This document shows positions 26,571 through 35,532 of a stretch of 64,000 bases of DNA, piece after piece (the first letter of the stretch is position 1; every line of letters begins with the position of its first letter). A program made the position numbers and the translations under genes. The notes beneath the pieces are model-generated. The model worked only from the letters and a program-made list of their open reading frames with translations, had not been told where the DNA came from and made no database searches. Origin of the DNA: an uncultured Gammaproteobacteria bacterium (GTDB taxonomy: Bacteria; Pseudomonadota; Gammaproteobacteria; Eutrophobiales; Eutrophobiaceae); NCBI GenBank assembly GCA_958295485.1, contig OY282354.1:62001-126000 (forward strand). Direction: 5' to 3'.

Positions 26571-28316
26571 TCAGCCTGCCGGCGAGGTGTGGTAGAACTT
26601 TTCGGTCGCCGGTTGCCTGACCTTGGCCAGCGCGATAATTTCCGGCGGAATATCGAATTTCAACGAATGGTCGGGGCCGATGCCTTCTTCACGCAAACAG
26701 GCGGCCATATCATCATCTTCCGTGGTAAACCCGGCCTTGTCATTGAATTCCCACTCATCGACCATGCACTGCCAGCCAATATCGGCAATCATCTCATTGG
26801 CAATGTCTTCGCCAAAATAGATGCTGTAGAAATGCCGGTGTTCATCGATGGTCGGGCCCAGAAACATGCAAAAACCGGAAGAATCGCAAAGCGCGTTGAT
26901 CACCTGGATTTCCTGGGAAGCGACAGCCGCCGCCTCGCCGCTGATTTCCGGGTCGACGACCAAACCGGCCGTGTGGTCGGCGCCCATCGCGCTGCTGCAA
27001 TAGGTAATGCCGGCTGCTTTCAATGGCCGCGGGTCCCAGGCCGGCATGGCCTGACCCTTCGCTATCGGGATACGCGCATGATTTTTTGCAAGACCTACGG
27101 CCAAAGCGCCATTAGCCACCAGCTCGGCGTCTTTATCGCCACCCGTCAAGCCCTTGCTCAATAAATTCTTCGCCCCTTCCGCATCACCCCATTCCATACC
27201 GCCGGCATCCATGAGCACGGCAATCGCCGCGCCGGTTTCAATCGTATCCAAACCCAACTCATCACAGAGACGATCCAACGCGCCGACCTCCTCCCAGTCG
27301 TTAATGGCGCAGCAGGAGCCTAACAGGGTCAAAGTTTCAAACTCCAGGGCGGAAGTCAGGTAATTGCCATCGGCGTCATGCACCACATTGGAGCACTTGA
27401 CGATACAACCGGTCATGCAGTTGTGCATCTCGCCGCCACGGGTTTCAAAGGATTCAACGATGCGGGCGCCATCCAGTTTTTCAAATTCAGGATTTTGTCC
27501 CTCTGTCCGGTTTTTATACGGGAAGGTATTCAGCATGTTGGCGACGGGCACTGCGGCGCTGGTCCCGTACTTGAAAACGTCATGCCGGCCACCGGTCAAA
27601 TAATCCTTGCTGAAGGCCTTCATGTAAGTCGCAAACGCCTTGGTATCCAGGGGTTTTCTCATGGGCGCCTTGCCGGGGTCGATGACGACCCACTTCAAAC
27701 ATTTCGAACCCATTACGGCGCCGACGCCGCCCCGGGCGGCGTGACGGGCCGGGCGGCGGTCTTTTGCCTTGTCCGTACAGCCGACGGAGGCCCCCTTCAT
27801 CAGCATTTCGCCGGCGGGACCAATGGTGATCGCGGAGGCGGTCTTGGGATAATTGGCCAATAACTTCTTGCAGGAGGCATAATTCCACATGCCCTTGTAT
27901 TCATCCGCCTCGAGCAATCTCACGCCATCGGCGGTGACTTCCAGGCCCCAACGGCGGTCCCGGTCTGCTGGTCGGCCTTTCACGATAATGGCGCGGTAAC
28001 CCAGCTTCATCAAATCCTGACCGGGTTCGCCACCGGCGTTCGCTTCTTTAATCCCGTTTGTCAACGGGCTTTTACAACCCACTGAAATTCGCCCGGAGGT
28101 GGGCGCGGAGGTGCCTGACATGGTCCCGGGCGCCAGCACGAGTACGTTCTCAGGCCCCAAGGGCTCACAGCCCGGGTCACATTCTTCCAGCATGATTCTT
28201 GCGCTTAAACTCCTGCCGCCCAGTAATTTCCAGTCTTCCGGATAATCTTCCGTAGTGACTTCAAGGTTGGTCATGTCGACACGGATGAGTTTATCGTTGT
28301 CCCACGCATTGCTCAT
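26571..28316 (-). CDS. Aldehyde ferredoxin oxidoreductase (tungsten/molybdenum, AOR family)
   Basis: 581 residues covering all three AOR domains. The N-terminal domain has LLGGRSLSARIM and KSPLTNGIKEANAGGEPGQD in sequence, which bind the paired pyranopterin. The [4Fe-4S] ligands are Cys300, Cys304 and Cys308 in CMTGCIVKC, with the fourth in DSSGFCMF near 500. Such enzymes oxidise aldehydes to acids with ferredoxin and are best known from anaerobes, though relatives occur in aerobic proteobacteria. A cytochrome b561 gene is divergent 68 bases away, but no ferredoxin or maturation gene is close. Confidence 0.92.
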   Translation of the reverse strand: MSNAWDNDKLIRVDMTNLEVTTEDYPEDWKLLGGRSLSARIMLEECDPGCEPLGPENVLVLAPGTMSGTSAPTSGRISVGCKSPLTNGIKEANAGGEPGQDLMKLGYRAIIVKGRPADRDRRWGLEVTADGVRLLEADEYKGMWNYASCKKLLANYPKTASAITIGPAGEMLMKGASVGCTDKAKDRRPARHAARGGVGAVMGSKCLKWVVIDPGKAPMRKPLDTKAFATYMKAFSKDYLTGGRHDVFKYGTSAAVPVANMLNTFPYKNRTEGQNPEFEKLDGARIVESFETRGGEMHNCMTGCIVKCSNVVHDADGNYLTSALEFETLTLLGSCCAINDWEEVGALDRLCDELGLDTIETGAAIAVLMDAGGMEWGDAEGAKNLLSKGLTGGDKDAELVANGALAVGLAKNHARIPIAKGQAMPAWDPRPLKAAGITYCSSAMGADHTAGLVVDPEISGEAAAVASQEIQVINALCDSSGFCMFLGPTIDEHRHFYSIYFGEDIANEMIADIGWQCMVDEWEFNDKAGFTTEDDDMAACLREEGIGPDHSLKFDIPPEIIALAKVRQPATEKFYHTSPAG

Positions 28317-28384
28317 ATCTGTTCTCCCGGTAGAAGCGTATTTGTTCTGGTATATTATACTGAAAAACGGAGGTAATTATAGCC

Positions 28385-28930
28385 ATGTTGATTAAAAATA
28401 CTTCCGCCCGATTTGGCCTGCCCAGCAAATTATTTCACTGGTCTGTCGCGGCGCTCATCCTCGGCCTGATCTGGCTTGGTTGGTACATGGTCGATCTCAC
28501 TTATTACGACAAATGGTATAACGACTCGCTGCATTATCACAAGTCGCTGGGTATATTGGCATTGGCCCTGGCCCTGGTTAAACTCGGCTGGCAGTTCTAT
28601 ACGCCCGCCCCGGATACATTGCCCGGTTTGAAAACCTGGGAGACGGTCGGGGCAAAATTCATGCATTATGTTTTATGGGGCATGATGCTGTTGATCCCCG
28701 TCACCGGCTACCTGATTTCCACCTCGGCGGGCAAACCGATTCAATTATTCAACTGGTTTGAAATACCCCCCATCGTGAACGTGGATGAAGGATTAAGGGA
28801 ACTCGCCATCACCGTCCATTATTACCTGGCCTACGCGACGTTATTTTTAGTCGCGGGACACGCCGGCGCGGCGCTGAAACATCATTTGATCAATAAGGAC
28901 AGCACGCTCAAACGCATGTTGTGGGGGTGA
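28385..28930 (+). CDS. Cytochrome b561-type membrane protein
   Basis: 181 residues with four membrane segments. Conserved His residues stand in LFHWSVAAL (His18), YHKSLGIL, FMHYVLWGMM and VHYYLAYATL, the bis-His pattern for two b haems. The family passes electrons between quinones and periplasmic or cytoplasmic partners. The gene is divergent from the AOR gene, and TATTAT in the shared gap may be part of its promoter. A functional link with AOR is only suggested by position. Confidence 0.85.
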   Translation: MLIKNTSARFGLPSKLFHWSVAALILGLIWLGWYMVDLTYYDKWYNDSLHYHKSLGILALALALVKLGWQFYTPAPDTLPGLKTWETVGAKFMHYVLWGMMLLIPVTGYLISTSAGKPIQLFNWFEIPPIVNVDEGLRELAITVHYYLAYATLFLVAGHAGAALKHHLINKDSTLKRMLWG

Positions 28931-28938
28931 AGCAATGA

Positions 28939-30303
28939 TTAATCCAGCATCAGGTAACAAACAAAAGTAATAACAAACGCCATGATGAGGTTAAGCACGA
29001 ACCCCTCTCTCATCATTCTTTTTATAGTCACGTGACCGGTGCCGAATGCAATCGCATTGGGCACGGTCGCAACGGGCAACATGAAGGCGCAGGATGCCGA
29101 CATGGCCGCCGGGATCATCATCAACTCGGGTCTTAGGCCGGCGGCTAGCGCCGTTGCCGCGAAAATAGGCATCAGCAGCGTGGTTGTCGCCGTGTTGGAC
29201 GTGATCTCGGTCAAAAAGGTCACGCTTAAACAGATGCACATAATGAGCAAGAATGTGGGAAGCGTCGCCAGGACCTGCAGCTGTTGGCCGATCAAATCCG
29301 CCAGACCGCTGGATGAAAAAGCCTTGGCGATGGTAATGCCGCTGGCAAAAAGCAACAACATGCCCCAGGGAATATCCACGGCCGTCTTCCAATCCAATAA
29401 ACCGTCACCCTGGCCGGATGGAATCAGGAACATGGCCACCACGGCCGCCAGCGCGACGGTGGAGTCCCCTACTCCCGGCGTTCCCAGCAGTCCCGACCAG
29501 CCGCCAAAAGGCTCTGACCGGGTTATCCATAGCAAGACGGTTATTCCGAAAACCAGCAAAACGCGCGCTTCGCCACTGCTCCATTCCCCGGCATCGGGAA
29601 TAGTCGGCGCCTCGGTCGACTTCACGTTGCGACTCAACCACAATGCCATCAGGGGTATGCCGAATATAACGATGGGCAACCCGAGCTTCATCCATTCTAC
29701 GAAAGCGTAGTCCTGGTTGGTAAATTCAGTATAGATCCCTGCGAATATGATATTGGGCGGCGTGCCTATCAAGGTTGCAATGCCGCCCACCGAAGCCGCA
29801 TGGGCAAGCCCGAGCACCACGGCCACCGACAAGACCGGATCCTCCACGTGTTTAAGCACCGCCAGGGCGATAGGGATTAATATCAGCGTTGTCGCCGTAT
29901 TGCTGATCCACATGGACAACAGCGCCGCAGTCAACATGAAGGCAAATACGATCCGTTTGCCGCTGCCACCGACGACATTCAACATCATCAGGGCAAAGCG
30001 CTTGTGCACCCCTGATTTTTCCAGGGACTTCGCCAGCATGAACCCGCCCATCAGCAGGAGGATCACGTGGCTGCCCAGGCCCGCCGCCGCTTCCTTGTGC
30101 GACAAGACGCCAAACAATGGAAATGCAAAAAACGGGATCAACGACGTCGCCGGTATCGGCAGGGATTCCGTAACCCACCAGCTTGCCGTCAACAAGGTTA
30201 TCGCCGCGGTCATGGCAATGGCGTATTCAATCCCGAAATGGCGGAGCAGGAAGAATAACAAAACGGCTGCCAAGGGCGCGGCAAATAACATGACGGACTT
30301 CAT
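28939..30303 (-). CDS. DASS-family sodium:dicarboxylate/anion symporter (SLC13-like)
   Basis: 454 residues, about 11-12 membrane segments. SLC13/DASS motifs include SWWVTESLPIPATSLIP, MWISNTATTLILIPIA and a second ITSNTATTTLLMPI; the repeated S-N-T-A-T loops bind sodium and substrate. Likely substrates are di- or tricarboxylates or sulfate. It converges with the cytochrome gene (8 bases between stops) and diverges from the hydratase gene. Confidence 0.92.
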   Translation of the reverse strand: MKSVMLFAAPLAAVLLFFLLRHFGIEYAIAMTAAITLLTASWWVTESLPIPATSLIPFFAFPLFGVLSHKEAAAGLGSHVILLLMGGFMLAKSLEKSGVHKRFALMMLNVVGGSGKRIVFAFMLTAALLSMWISNTATTLILIPIALAVLKHVEDPVLSVAVVLGLAHAASVGGIATLIGTPPNIIFAGIYTEFTNQDYAFVEWMKLGLPIVIFGIPLMALWLSRNVKSTEAPTIPDAGEWSSGEARVLLVFGITVLLWITRSEPFGGWSGLLGTPGVGDSTVALAAVVAMFLIPSGQGDGLLDWKTAVDIPWGMLLLFASGITIAKAFSSSGLADLIGQQLQVLATLPTFLLIMCICLSVTFLTEITSNTATTTLLMPIFAATALAAGLRPELMMIPAAMSASCAFMLPVATVPNAIAFGTGHVTIKRMMREGFVLNLIMAFVITFVCYLMLD

Positions 30304-30399
30304 TTTTATAATCTCCCCGATTTCACCTGTTTTCTGTCTCGTTATATTAACAGGTGATATATTGTCTTAGCACGGCGCGCGTTTCACGAATAACTGCAC

Positions 30400-31281
30400 A
30401 TGAAGACGATACATCACATCATTAAATTCATCCTGTTTATACAGGTGATAAACCTGCATGACGCGCCCCTGGCAAGCCCGGAATGCACGCTGGACGATTT
30501 CGCCGGCCATTATATCCGGGTTTACGAAAGCCGGGGCTTGATCGACCACTGCTACCATCAACTTATCGACACCCTGGATGAGGCCCGCGTGGCCCAGGCA
30601 AACCTGGTCGGCATGATGGCCGATAACCGCGATTACGCAGGTTATAAAGTCGGCTTGACAGACAAAAAAGCGCAGGAATCATTCGCGATCACTCAGCCCT
30701 TGGTCGGCGTATTATTCAAGGAGATGTTGCTGGCGGACGGCGCAACCGTCGCATATGATTCCGGGACGTCGCTGTTGGTTGAACTGGACCTGGTGGCAAG
30801 GGTGAAATCGGCCGGGATCAACCAGGCTGCTTCAATCGAAGACGTCGCGGCGCATATTGACGCAATCATGCCGTTTATTGAGTTGCCGGACGCATTGTTT
30901 CGGCTTGACAGCAGAAACGCGGCGGCGTTATTACTGGCCGGCAACGTAGGGGCCAGGTGGGGCGCGCTCGGCGCGCCTGCAAAAGTAGTCAACGCACAAG
31001 ACTTGGTCGATGATCTGCCGCTCATGACTTTTCAGCTATCAGCCGGTCCGGGGGAAATTATTCGCGAAGGCCAGGGCAAACAACTCCTTGGCCATCCGTT
31101 GAATTCAGTTTTGTATTTGCTGAATGAATTAGCCCTGAGGAACGAATCGCTCAAGCCGGGGCAATTGATCAGTCTTGGCGCCATTGGCGGGCCGGTCAAG
31201 GCAGAACGGGGGCGTCGCTATACCGCGAAGTATTCAGGCTACGGCGAAAAAACATTGACCGTAGCCGTTGCCATCCGTTAG
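30400..31281 (+). CDS. 2-keto-4-pentenoate hydratase-like protein (FAH/MhpD family), possibly exported
   Basis: 293 residues. After a hydrophobic start (MKTIHHIIKFILFIQVINLH), which may be a signal sequence, come AGYKVGLTDKKAQESF, VGVLFKEM, and SLLVELDLVARV, the MhpD-type metal-binding core (E-x-D positions), then the C-terminal SLGAIGGPVKA. Cytoplasmic relatives add water to 2-hydroxypenta-2,4-dienoate in meta-cleavage. The N-terminal extension is unusual and the start could be internal. Confidence 0.78.
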   Translation: MKTIHHIIKFILFIQVINLHDAPLASPECTLDDFAGHYIRVYESRGLIDHCYHQLIDTLDEARVAQANLVGMMADNRDYAGYKVGLTDKKAQESFAITQPLVGVLFKEMLLADGATVAYDSGTSLLVELDLVARVKSAGINQAASIEDVAAHIDAIMPFIELPDALFRLDSRNAAALLLAGNVGARWGALGAPAKVVNAQDLVDDLPLMTFQLSAGPGEIIREGQGKQLLGHPLNSVLYLLNELALRNESLKPGQLISLGAIGGPVKAERGRRYTAKYSGYGEKTLTVAVAIR

Positions 31282-31379
31282 AAGAATAACCCCATCTCCC
31301 CTCGAGGCTGTCGCAAAAGGGCAGCGTATTTCCCCCTGGCCCAACCCTCCCCCCAGAGGGAGGGGAAAGGCGCGGGGGC
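31282..31379. terminator. GC-rich hairpin between convergent genes
   Basis: CCCTCCCCCCAGAGGGAGGG at about 31346-31365 forms a stem in the short gap between the convergent hydratase and YceI genes. There is no clean T-run, so it may act as a bidirectional barrier rather than a classical terminator. A long C-rich stretch precedes it. Confidence 0.4.
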
Positions 31380-31970
31380 TTATTTCCTCACCCCTTCGAT
31401 ATAGAGATCCAGGTCCATCATTTCCGACCTGGGCCCGAGATTGTAGGTCATGCCGAAATCCGAACGACGAATGGTCACGTGGCCTTCAAAACCAGCCCGG
31501 TAACCACCCCAGGGATCATCCCCTTCGCCGATGTATTTCATATCTATCGTGATCGGCTTGCTGACGCCATGTAAAGTCAAAATCCCTTCCAGGCTGCCGC
31601 CATTCGCATCACCGTTATACTTGGTGCTCTTGAACGTCGCCTCCGGGTATTTTTCCACGTCGAGAAAATCCGCTTCCCTGAGATGTTTATCCCGCTCAGC
31701 ATGATTCGAATCGATACTGGCTGTTTTAATCGTCACATTAACCGACGAGGCCCCCGGATTGTCCTTATCCCAACTGAACGCGCCACTGAAATCATTAAAG
31801 CGACCGGTCAGGACGCTGTAGCCCAAATGATAAATCCTGAATTGAATGGCGGCGTGCATACCGGGAATATCAATATCGTATTCAGCCGCAGGAGCGATTC
31901 GAGGGACAGCGCTCACTACTATTAATGTGGAAGAAAGTAAAACGGTATATAGAATGCGTTTTAATGCCAT
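31380..31970 (-). CDS. YceI-family periplasmic lipid-binding protein
   Basis: 196 residues. A signal peptide ends near AVPRIAPA-AEY. The YceI fold follows: HAAIQFRIYHLGYSVLTGRF, then FLDVEKYPEATFKST, GILTLHGVSKPITI and FEGHVTIRRSDFGM. YceI proteins bind isoprenoid chains such as polyprenyl quinone in the periplasm, in a lipocalin-like pocket. Expressed singly; the next gene on this strand, upstream, is tRNA/GMC cluster but lies on the other side of a 43-base gap. Confidence 0.92.
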   Translation of the reverse strand: MALKRILYTVLLSSTLIVVSAVPRIAPAAEYDIDIPGMHAAIQFRIYHLGYSVLTGRFNDFSGAFSWDKDNPGASSVNVTIKTASIDSNHAERDKHLREADFLDVEKYPEATFKSTKYNGDANGGSLEGILTLHGVSKPITIDMKYIGEGDDPWGGYRAGFEGHVTIRRSDFGMTYNLGPRSEMMDLDLYIEGVRK

Positions 31971-32013
31971 GATAGGACTCCTTGAAATTCTGTATTGGTT
32001 GAACGGTTATCGA

Positions 32014-33591
32014 TTATAAAGCAATAATAAGCTGGTTCCAATGCTTCGCGATATGTTGCGCGGAACGCATGGCGACCGCATGGGCCATGAAAGTGGAGTT
32101 CACGCAGGAAGCAGTGGGAAATACGCTGGGGCCGCCGATGATGACATTGGGAACATCATGCAGTTGCGCATACTCGTTCGTCACCGAGGTTTCCCGATCC
32201 TTTCCCATAATCGTCCCGCCCATGATATGTTGCCCTCCCGGCGGGCTGTGCCAGGCCTCGGTGGCGCCGGCGGCCTTGAAAATTTCCAGGCCCTCCTCAG
32301 CGGCTTGATGCCAGAGACCACGGCCATTGTCATCGAGATTAAAGGTAACCCGCGCCAGGGGCATGCCAAACTTGTCTTGCTTGTTTGAAAGCTCGATGCG
32401 ATTGGTCTTGTCGGGCAAGCATTCACATACGCCGACCATGACGCCCAGGTGACGGCTGCCCTGTTTTACGAACTTGTGCAGGTCATCGCCGAATAAATCG
32501 GCGCGACTCATGGCGATTCCCAATAGATCATTCGGTTTGGTTCCAAGACCGATCTCCCATTGCCGGCTGCCGAAGGCGTCTTTATTTTTTTCCTTGGCAA
32601 ACGGGTCCTGGTTAAATAACTGACCGCCGGTTATGCCCAGGTAACAGCGCGTGTCTTCCCTGAACATCCCGAAGATGGTGACAGCCGGGTGCGACATCAG
32701 GTACTGGCCGAGCGCGCCGCTTGAATTGCCCAGGCCCCCAGCGTGTTTATCGTTGGCCGAGTTCAGCAATATGCGCGAGTTCTCTACGGTAAACGCGGCA
32801 ATGACGACGGCGTCCGCCGGCTGCTCGTGACGTTCGCCTTTCCCGTCAAAATACTCGACGCCCGTCGCCCTGGTTCCTTGCCTATCCAGCAATACCCGGC
32901 TGACGTAACTGTCGGATTGCATCACCGCCCCGGCTTGCGTCGCCCTTGGAAAATACTCGACCAGGGGGTTGGCAAGCGCGCCCGTGGGACAGCCGGCGTC
33001 ACACCAGCTGTCATAAATGCAGGCGGGCCGCCCCTTGTAATCCTGCGATAATATCGCAACCGGGATGGGCGAGGTGTGCATGTCCAGGGCGGTGAAGCCC
33101 TTTGCCAGGATATTCCCATGCTCGAATACCGGCAGCGGCGGCAAGGGATAAGGCGCGCCCGGTGGCCGCCAAATTTCTTTTTCCGCATCGCCGGACATGC
33201 CCACGTCTTCCTGGACTTGATCATAATAGTGCCGGATTTGATCGTACTCCACGGGCCAGTCCAGCCCCTTGCCGTAAAGCGTCCGCTCCTGCAAGTCTTC
33301 GGGATGATAGCGCGGCCAGACCCCGTAGTGATGAATTGCGGCGCCGCCGTAACCATGGCCGGCATTGAAGTTATACCAGATGCTGTCCTTGCCCTCTTCA
33401 AACACGTGGGGCGCGCCCCATTTCAAGCGTCTTGCCCAAATTTGCGAGCTGTACAAATCAGTCAGCTTGCGGCCTGGCCCTTTCTCAAGCGCCAGGACGC
33501 GCTTGCCGGCCTCCGCAAAAATCGCTGCGTAGACACTGCCGGCCGCGCCGCAACCCACAATCACCACATCGACTTTCTCGGCCTTTCCCAT
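32014..33591 (-). CDS. GMC-family FAD oxidoreductase
   Basis: 525 residues from the ATG at 33591, one base after the stop of the upstream Tat-signal gene. The FAD-binding start is VDVVIVGCGAAGSVYA, the C-terminal part has HIMGGTIMGKD and NVIIGGPSVFPTASCVN, typical of the gluconate 2-dehydrogenase large subunit/GMC_oxred_C group. It would dehydrogenate a sugar or alcohol. It has no export signal and is probably exported folded with its Tat-signal partner. Confidence 0.9.
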   Translation of the reverse strand: MGKAEKVDVVIVGCGAAGSVYAAIFAEAGKRVLALEKGPGRKLTDLYSSQIWARRLKWGAPHVFEEGKDSIWYNFNAGHGYGGAAIHHYGVWPRYHPEDLQERTLYGKGLDWPVEYDQIRHYYDQVQEDVGMSGDAEKEIWRPPGAPYPLPPLPVFEHGNILAKGFTALDMHTSPIPVAILSQDYKGRPACIYDSWCDAGCPTGALANPLVEYFPRATQAGAVMQSDSYVSRVLLDRQGTRATGVEYFDGKGERHEQPADAVVIAAFTVENSRILLNSANDKHAGGLGNSSGALGQYLMSHPAVTIFGMFREDTRCYLGITGGQLFNQDPFAKEKNKDAFGSRQWEIGLGTKPNDLLGIAMSRADLFGDDLHKFVKQGSRHLGVMVGVCECLPDKTNRIELSNKQDKFGMPLARVTFNLDDNGRGLWHQAAEEGLEIFKAAGATEAWHSPPGGQHIMGGTIMGKDRETSVTNEYAQLHDVPNVIIGGPSVFPTASCVNSTFMAHAVAMRSAQHIAKHWNQLIIAL

Positions 33592-33592
33592 G

Positions 33593-34150
33593 TCACCACG
33601 TCCTCGGGGGGGTAATATGCGCCAAATAGGGAATGTCCAGGGCTTCAAACCCTTCCATCGTGCCATAGACGACGTCCACGGCGTCATTGCGCAATATGTG
33701 ATACGCCAAGGGTGACGGCGGGCCGTTCCAGTCGGCGGCTTTCCCATCTCTTAGTGTTTCAATCAATTTTTCCGCTTCAGCTTTATCGATTGCGGTGATG
33801 CCCTTGCCGTAAATTGATTCGCTCAGCAGGTTGATTTCCTTCAACGCCGATTTGTAAAAATCCACATGGGGGGGTTCTACGTTGAAATATTTTATGAACA
33901 GCAGGCTGTCATTGGGATCAACGGTAAGTTGTTGATCGACAAAATGGGCGACGCCATTTTCCCGGGCGCCGGGCAGCAGGTGGTCGCAAATTGTCTCCAG
34001 GGCTGAGACTTCTTCCGGGGTTAATACTGCAAAGGGGATGTTTCCGGCGCGGGCCTGCCGGGGGGTGAGCAGCATGGTCTTGCCCGCTACGGTAAAAGTC
34101 AGCGCGAGTCCTGACTGCTTGATAAAGTTTCTGCGACTTAACGTCATCAT
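33593..34150 (-). CDS. Gluconate 2-dehydrogenase subunit 3-like protein with Tat signal
   Basis: 185 residues from the first of two adjacent ATGs at 34150. The N-terminus TLSRRNFIKQSGLALTFTVA is a twin-arginine signal. The mature part has PEEVSALETICDHLLPG, the subunit-3 pattern. It is translated one base ahead of the GMC gene, so the two form a complex carried together by the Tat system. The substrate and the usual cytochrome subunit are not evident here. The tRNA-Arg gene ends 18 bases upstream. Confidence 0.88.
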   Translation of the reverse strand: MMTLSRRNFIKQSGLALTFTVAGKTMLLTPRQARAGNIPFAVLTPEEVSALETICDHLLPGARENGVAHFVDQQLTVDPNDSLLFIKYFNVEPPHVDFYKSALKEINLLSESIYGKGITAIDKAEAEKLIETLRDGKAADWNGPPSPLAYHILRNDAVDVVYGTMEGFEALDIPYLAHITPPRTW

Positions 34151-34167
34151 TTCAACAGTAATAATAA

Positions 34168-34244
34168 TGGCGCGCCCTGAGAGACTCGAACTCCCGACCA
34201 CCTGGTTCGAAGCCAGGTACTCTATCCGACTGAGCTAAGGGCGC
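34168..34244 (-). tRNA. tRNA-Arg (anticodon UCG)
   Basis: The minus-strand sequence starts GCGCCCUUAGCUCAG and ends AGGGCGC, G, CCA, with a seven-pair acceptor stem and encoded CCA. The anticodon stem CCUGG/CCAGG encloses the loop CUUCGAA, giving anticodon UCG that reads CGA. The T arm has GUUCGAGUC. The 77 nt include CCA. No integrase or att copy is seen near it. Confidence 0.95.
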
Positions 34245-34248
34245 CTGG

Positions 34249-35532
34249 TTATTTCCGATAGAAAATCTCCTGCTTGCTGTCCAGGTCCAGGTAACGGTCG
34301 CGAAGCCGCGTTGATCTCGATACCATCGGAATAATTTCACCGTTGACTATTACCTGCTTCGCCGAGGTGAGGATTTCCAGGGGGTCGCCATCCCATATTA
34401 CCAGGTTGGCCGGTTTCCCCGGCTCCAGACTGCCCGTCTTGTCGGCAAATCCAAACACGGAGGCCGGGTTCAAGGTCATGGCCTTGAGCGCCGCTGTTTT
34501 ATCCATGCCGTAGGCGACCGCGTTGCCGGCGGCCTGGCGCACCAAAAATGCGCTATGGGTATGTTGGGAACCCACTCCGGTAAATAATACCGTTACCCCC
34601 GCCGCATCGAGCAGGGCCGCCGCATCCAGTCTTGCCGCCAGCCGATCAAAATCCAGGGGCAGGTTAGCCATGGGGTCGATGATGACCGGGACGTTTTCTT
34701 CGGCTAATTCAGCGGCCACGCGCCAGGCTTCACCGGCGCCGGCTATAACAAGTCTGAAACCAAATTCCTTTTTCAACTCCAATAGCGCCTTGATATCGCT
34801 GGCGCGTTGCACGTTGACGACCAACGGCAAATCCCCATCGATAACGGGCATGAGGGCTTCCAGGTCATGGACCTGCAGTGACAAATCCCGCCAATTGCCG
34901 GTCCTGATCGCCTCGCGGTTTGCCTTGTATTCCTTTGTATCCGCCAGGGCCTGGCGCATCTTCAAATACGAAGACGCGCGGGAACCGCCACCTGATTCGC
35001 CGGAACTGCTGCCCAAGCGCGCAAACATCGCCACTGACCTGGTCAATATGGATGACGGCTTTCCAAGTTGAAGAACCGCGCCTTGTCCCGCAAACACCTG
35101 GTGTTCTGATTCCGCCGCGACAATCCCATGGGTTAATCCATGAATTAAATTATGCGGCAACAATGTTGAATCGGGATTGATTGCGGAAGAAATATTAAAA
35201 GCCGAGCTGAATTGTTCATCTTCGGTTGACACATCGTCCGTCCCTTCAACCATGCTTATTTCCCTGATGCCGAGGTAGGTATAAGCGTTAATCAAGCCCG
35301 GCGTGACCTGTTTGCCGCTTGCGTCTATCACTGTCCCGGCGGACGCTGAATCAATACCAGCGGCTACGGCAGAGATTGACCCGTCTTGAATCAATATATC
35401 CGCATTTTCCATGATCCCGGCGCGGGTCAAGGTGTGGATGGTGGCGTTTTTTATCAATATCTCCTCAACCTGCGCGGGCAATGCGATAAGCGCCCAACCG
35501 ATGAAAACGATTAATTTCACGCCGCCTTTCAT
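34249..35532 (-). CDS. Amidohydrolase-family protein lacking the HxH metal motif
   Basis: 427 residues with a hydrophobic N-terminus (VKLIVFIGWALIALPA) that is probably a signal peptide. The fold is that of imidazolonepropionase-like amidohydrolases, as in ASGKQVTPGLINAYTYLG and TGSLEPGKPANLVIWDGDP. Where active members have D-x-H-x-H, this one has NAYTY, so the binuclear metal site is incomplete. It starts inside the stop of the paired amidohydrolase (ATGA), so the two are made together and may be catalytic and non-catalytic partners. Confidence 0.85.
   Translation of the reverse strand: MKGGVKLIVFIGWALIALPAQVEEILIKNATIHTLTRAGIMENADILIQDGSISAVAAGIDSASAGTVIDASGKQVTPGLINAYTYLGIREISMVEGTDDVSTEDEQFSSAFNISSAINPDSTLLPHNLIHGLTHGIVAAESEHQVFAGQGAVLQLGKPSSILTRSVAMFARLGSSSGESGGGSRASSYLKMRQALADTKEYKANREAIRTGNWRDLSLQVHDLEALMPVIDGDLPLVVNVQRASDIKALLELKKEFGFRLVIAGAGEAWRVAAELAEENVPVIIDPMANLPLDFDRLAARLDAAALLDAAGVTVLFTGVGSQHTHSAFLVRQAAGNAVAYGMDKTAALKAMTLNPASVFGFADKTGSLEPGKPANLVIWDGDPLEILTSAKQVIVNGEIIPMVSRSTRLRDRYLDLDSKQEIFYRK

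Noticed and set aside
34168..34244. tRNA-Arg as attachment site of an integrated island
   Set aside because: No integrase gene and no repeated tRNA 3' end were seen in the window.
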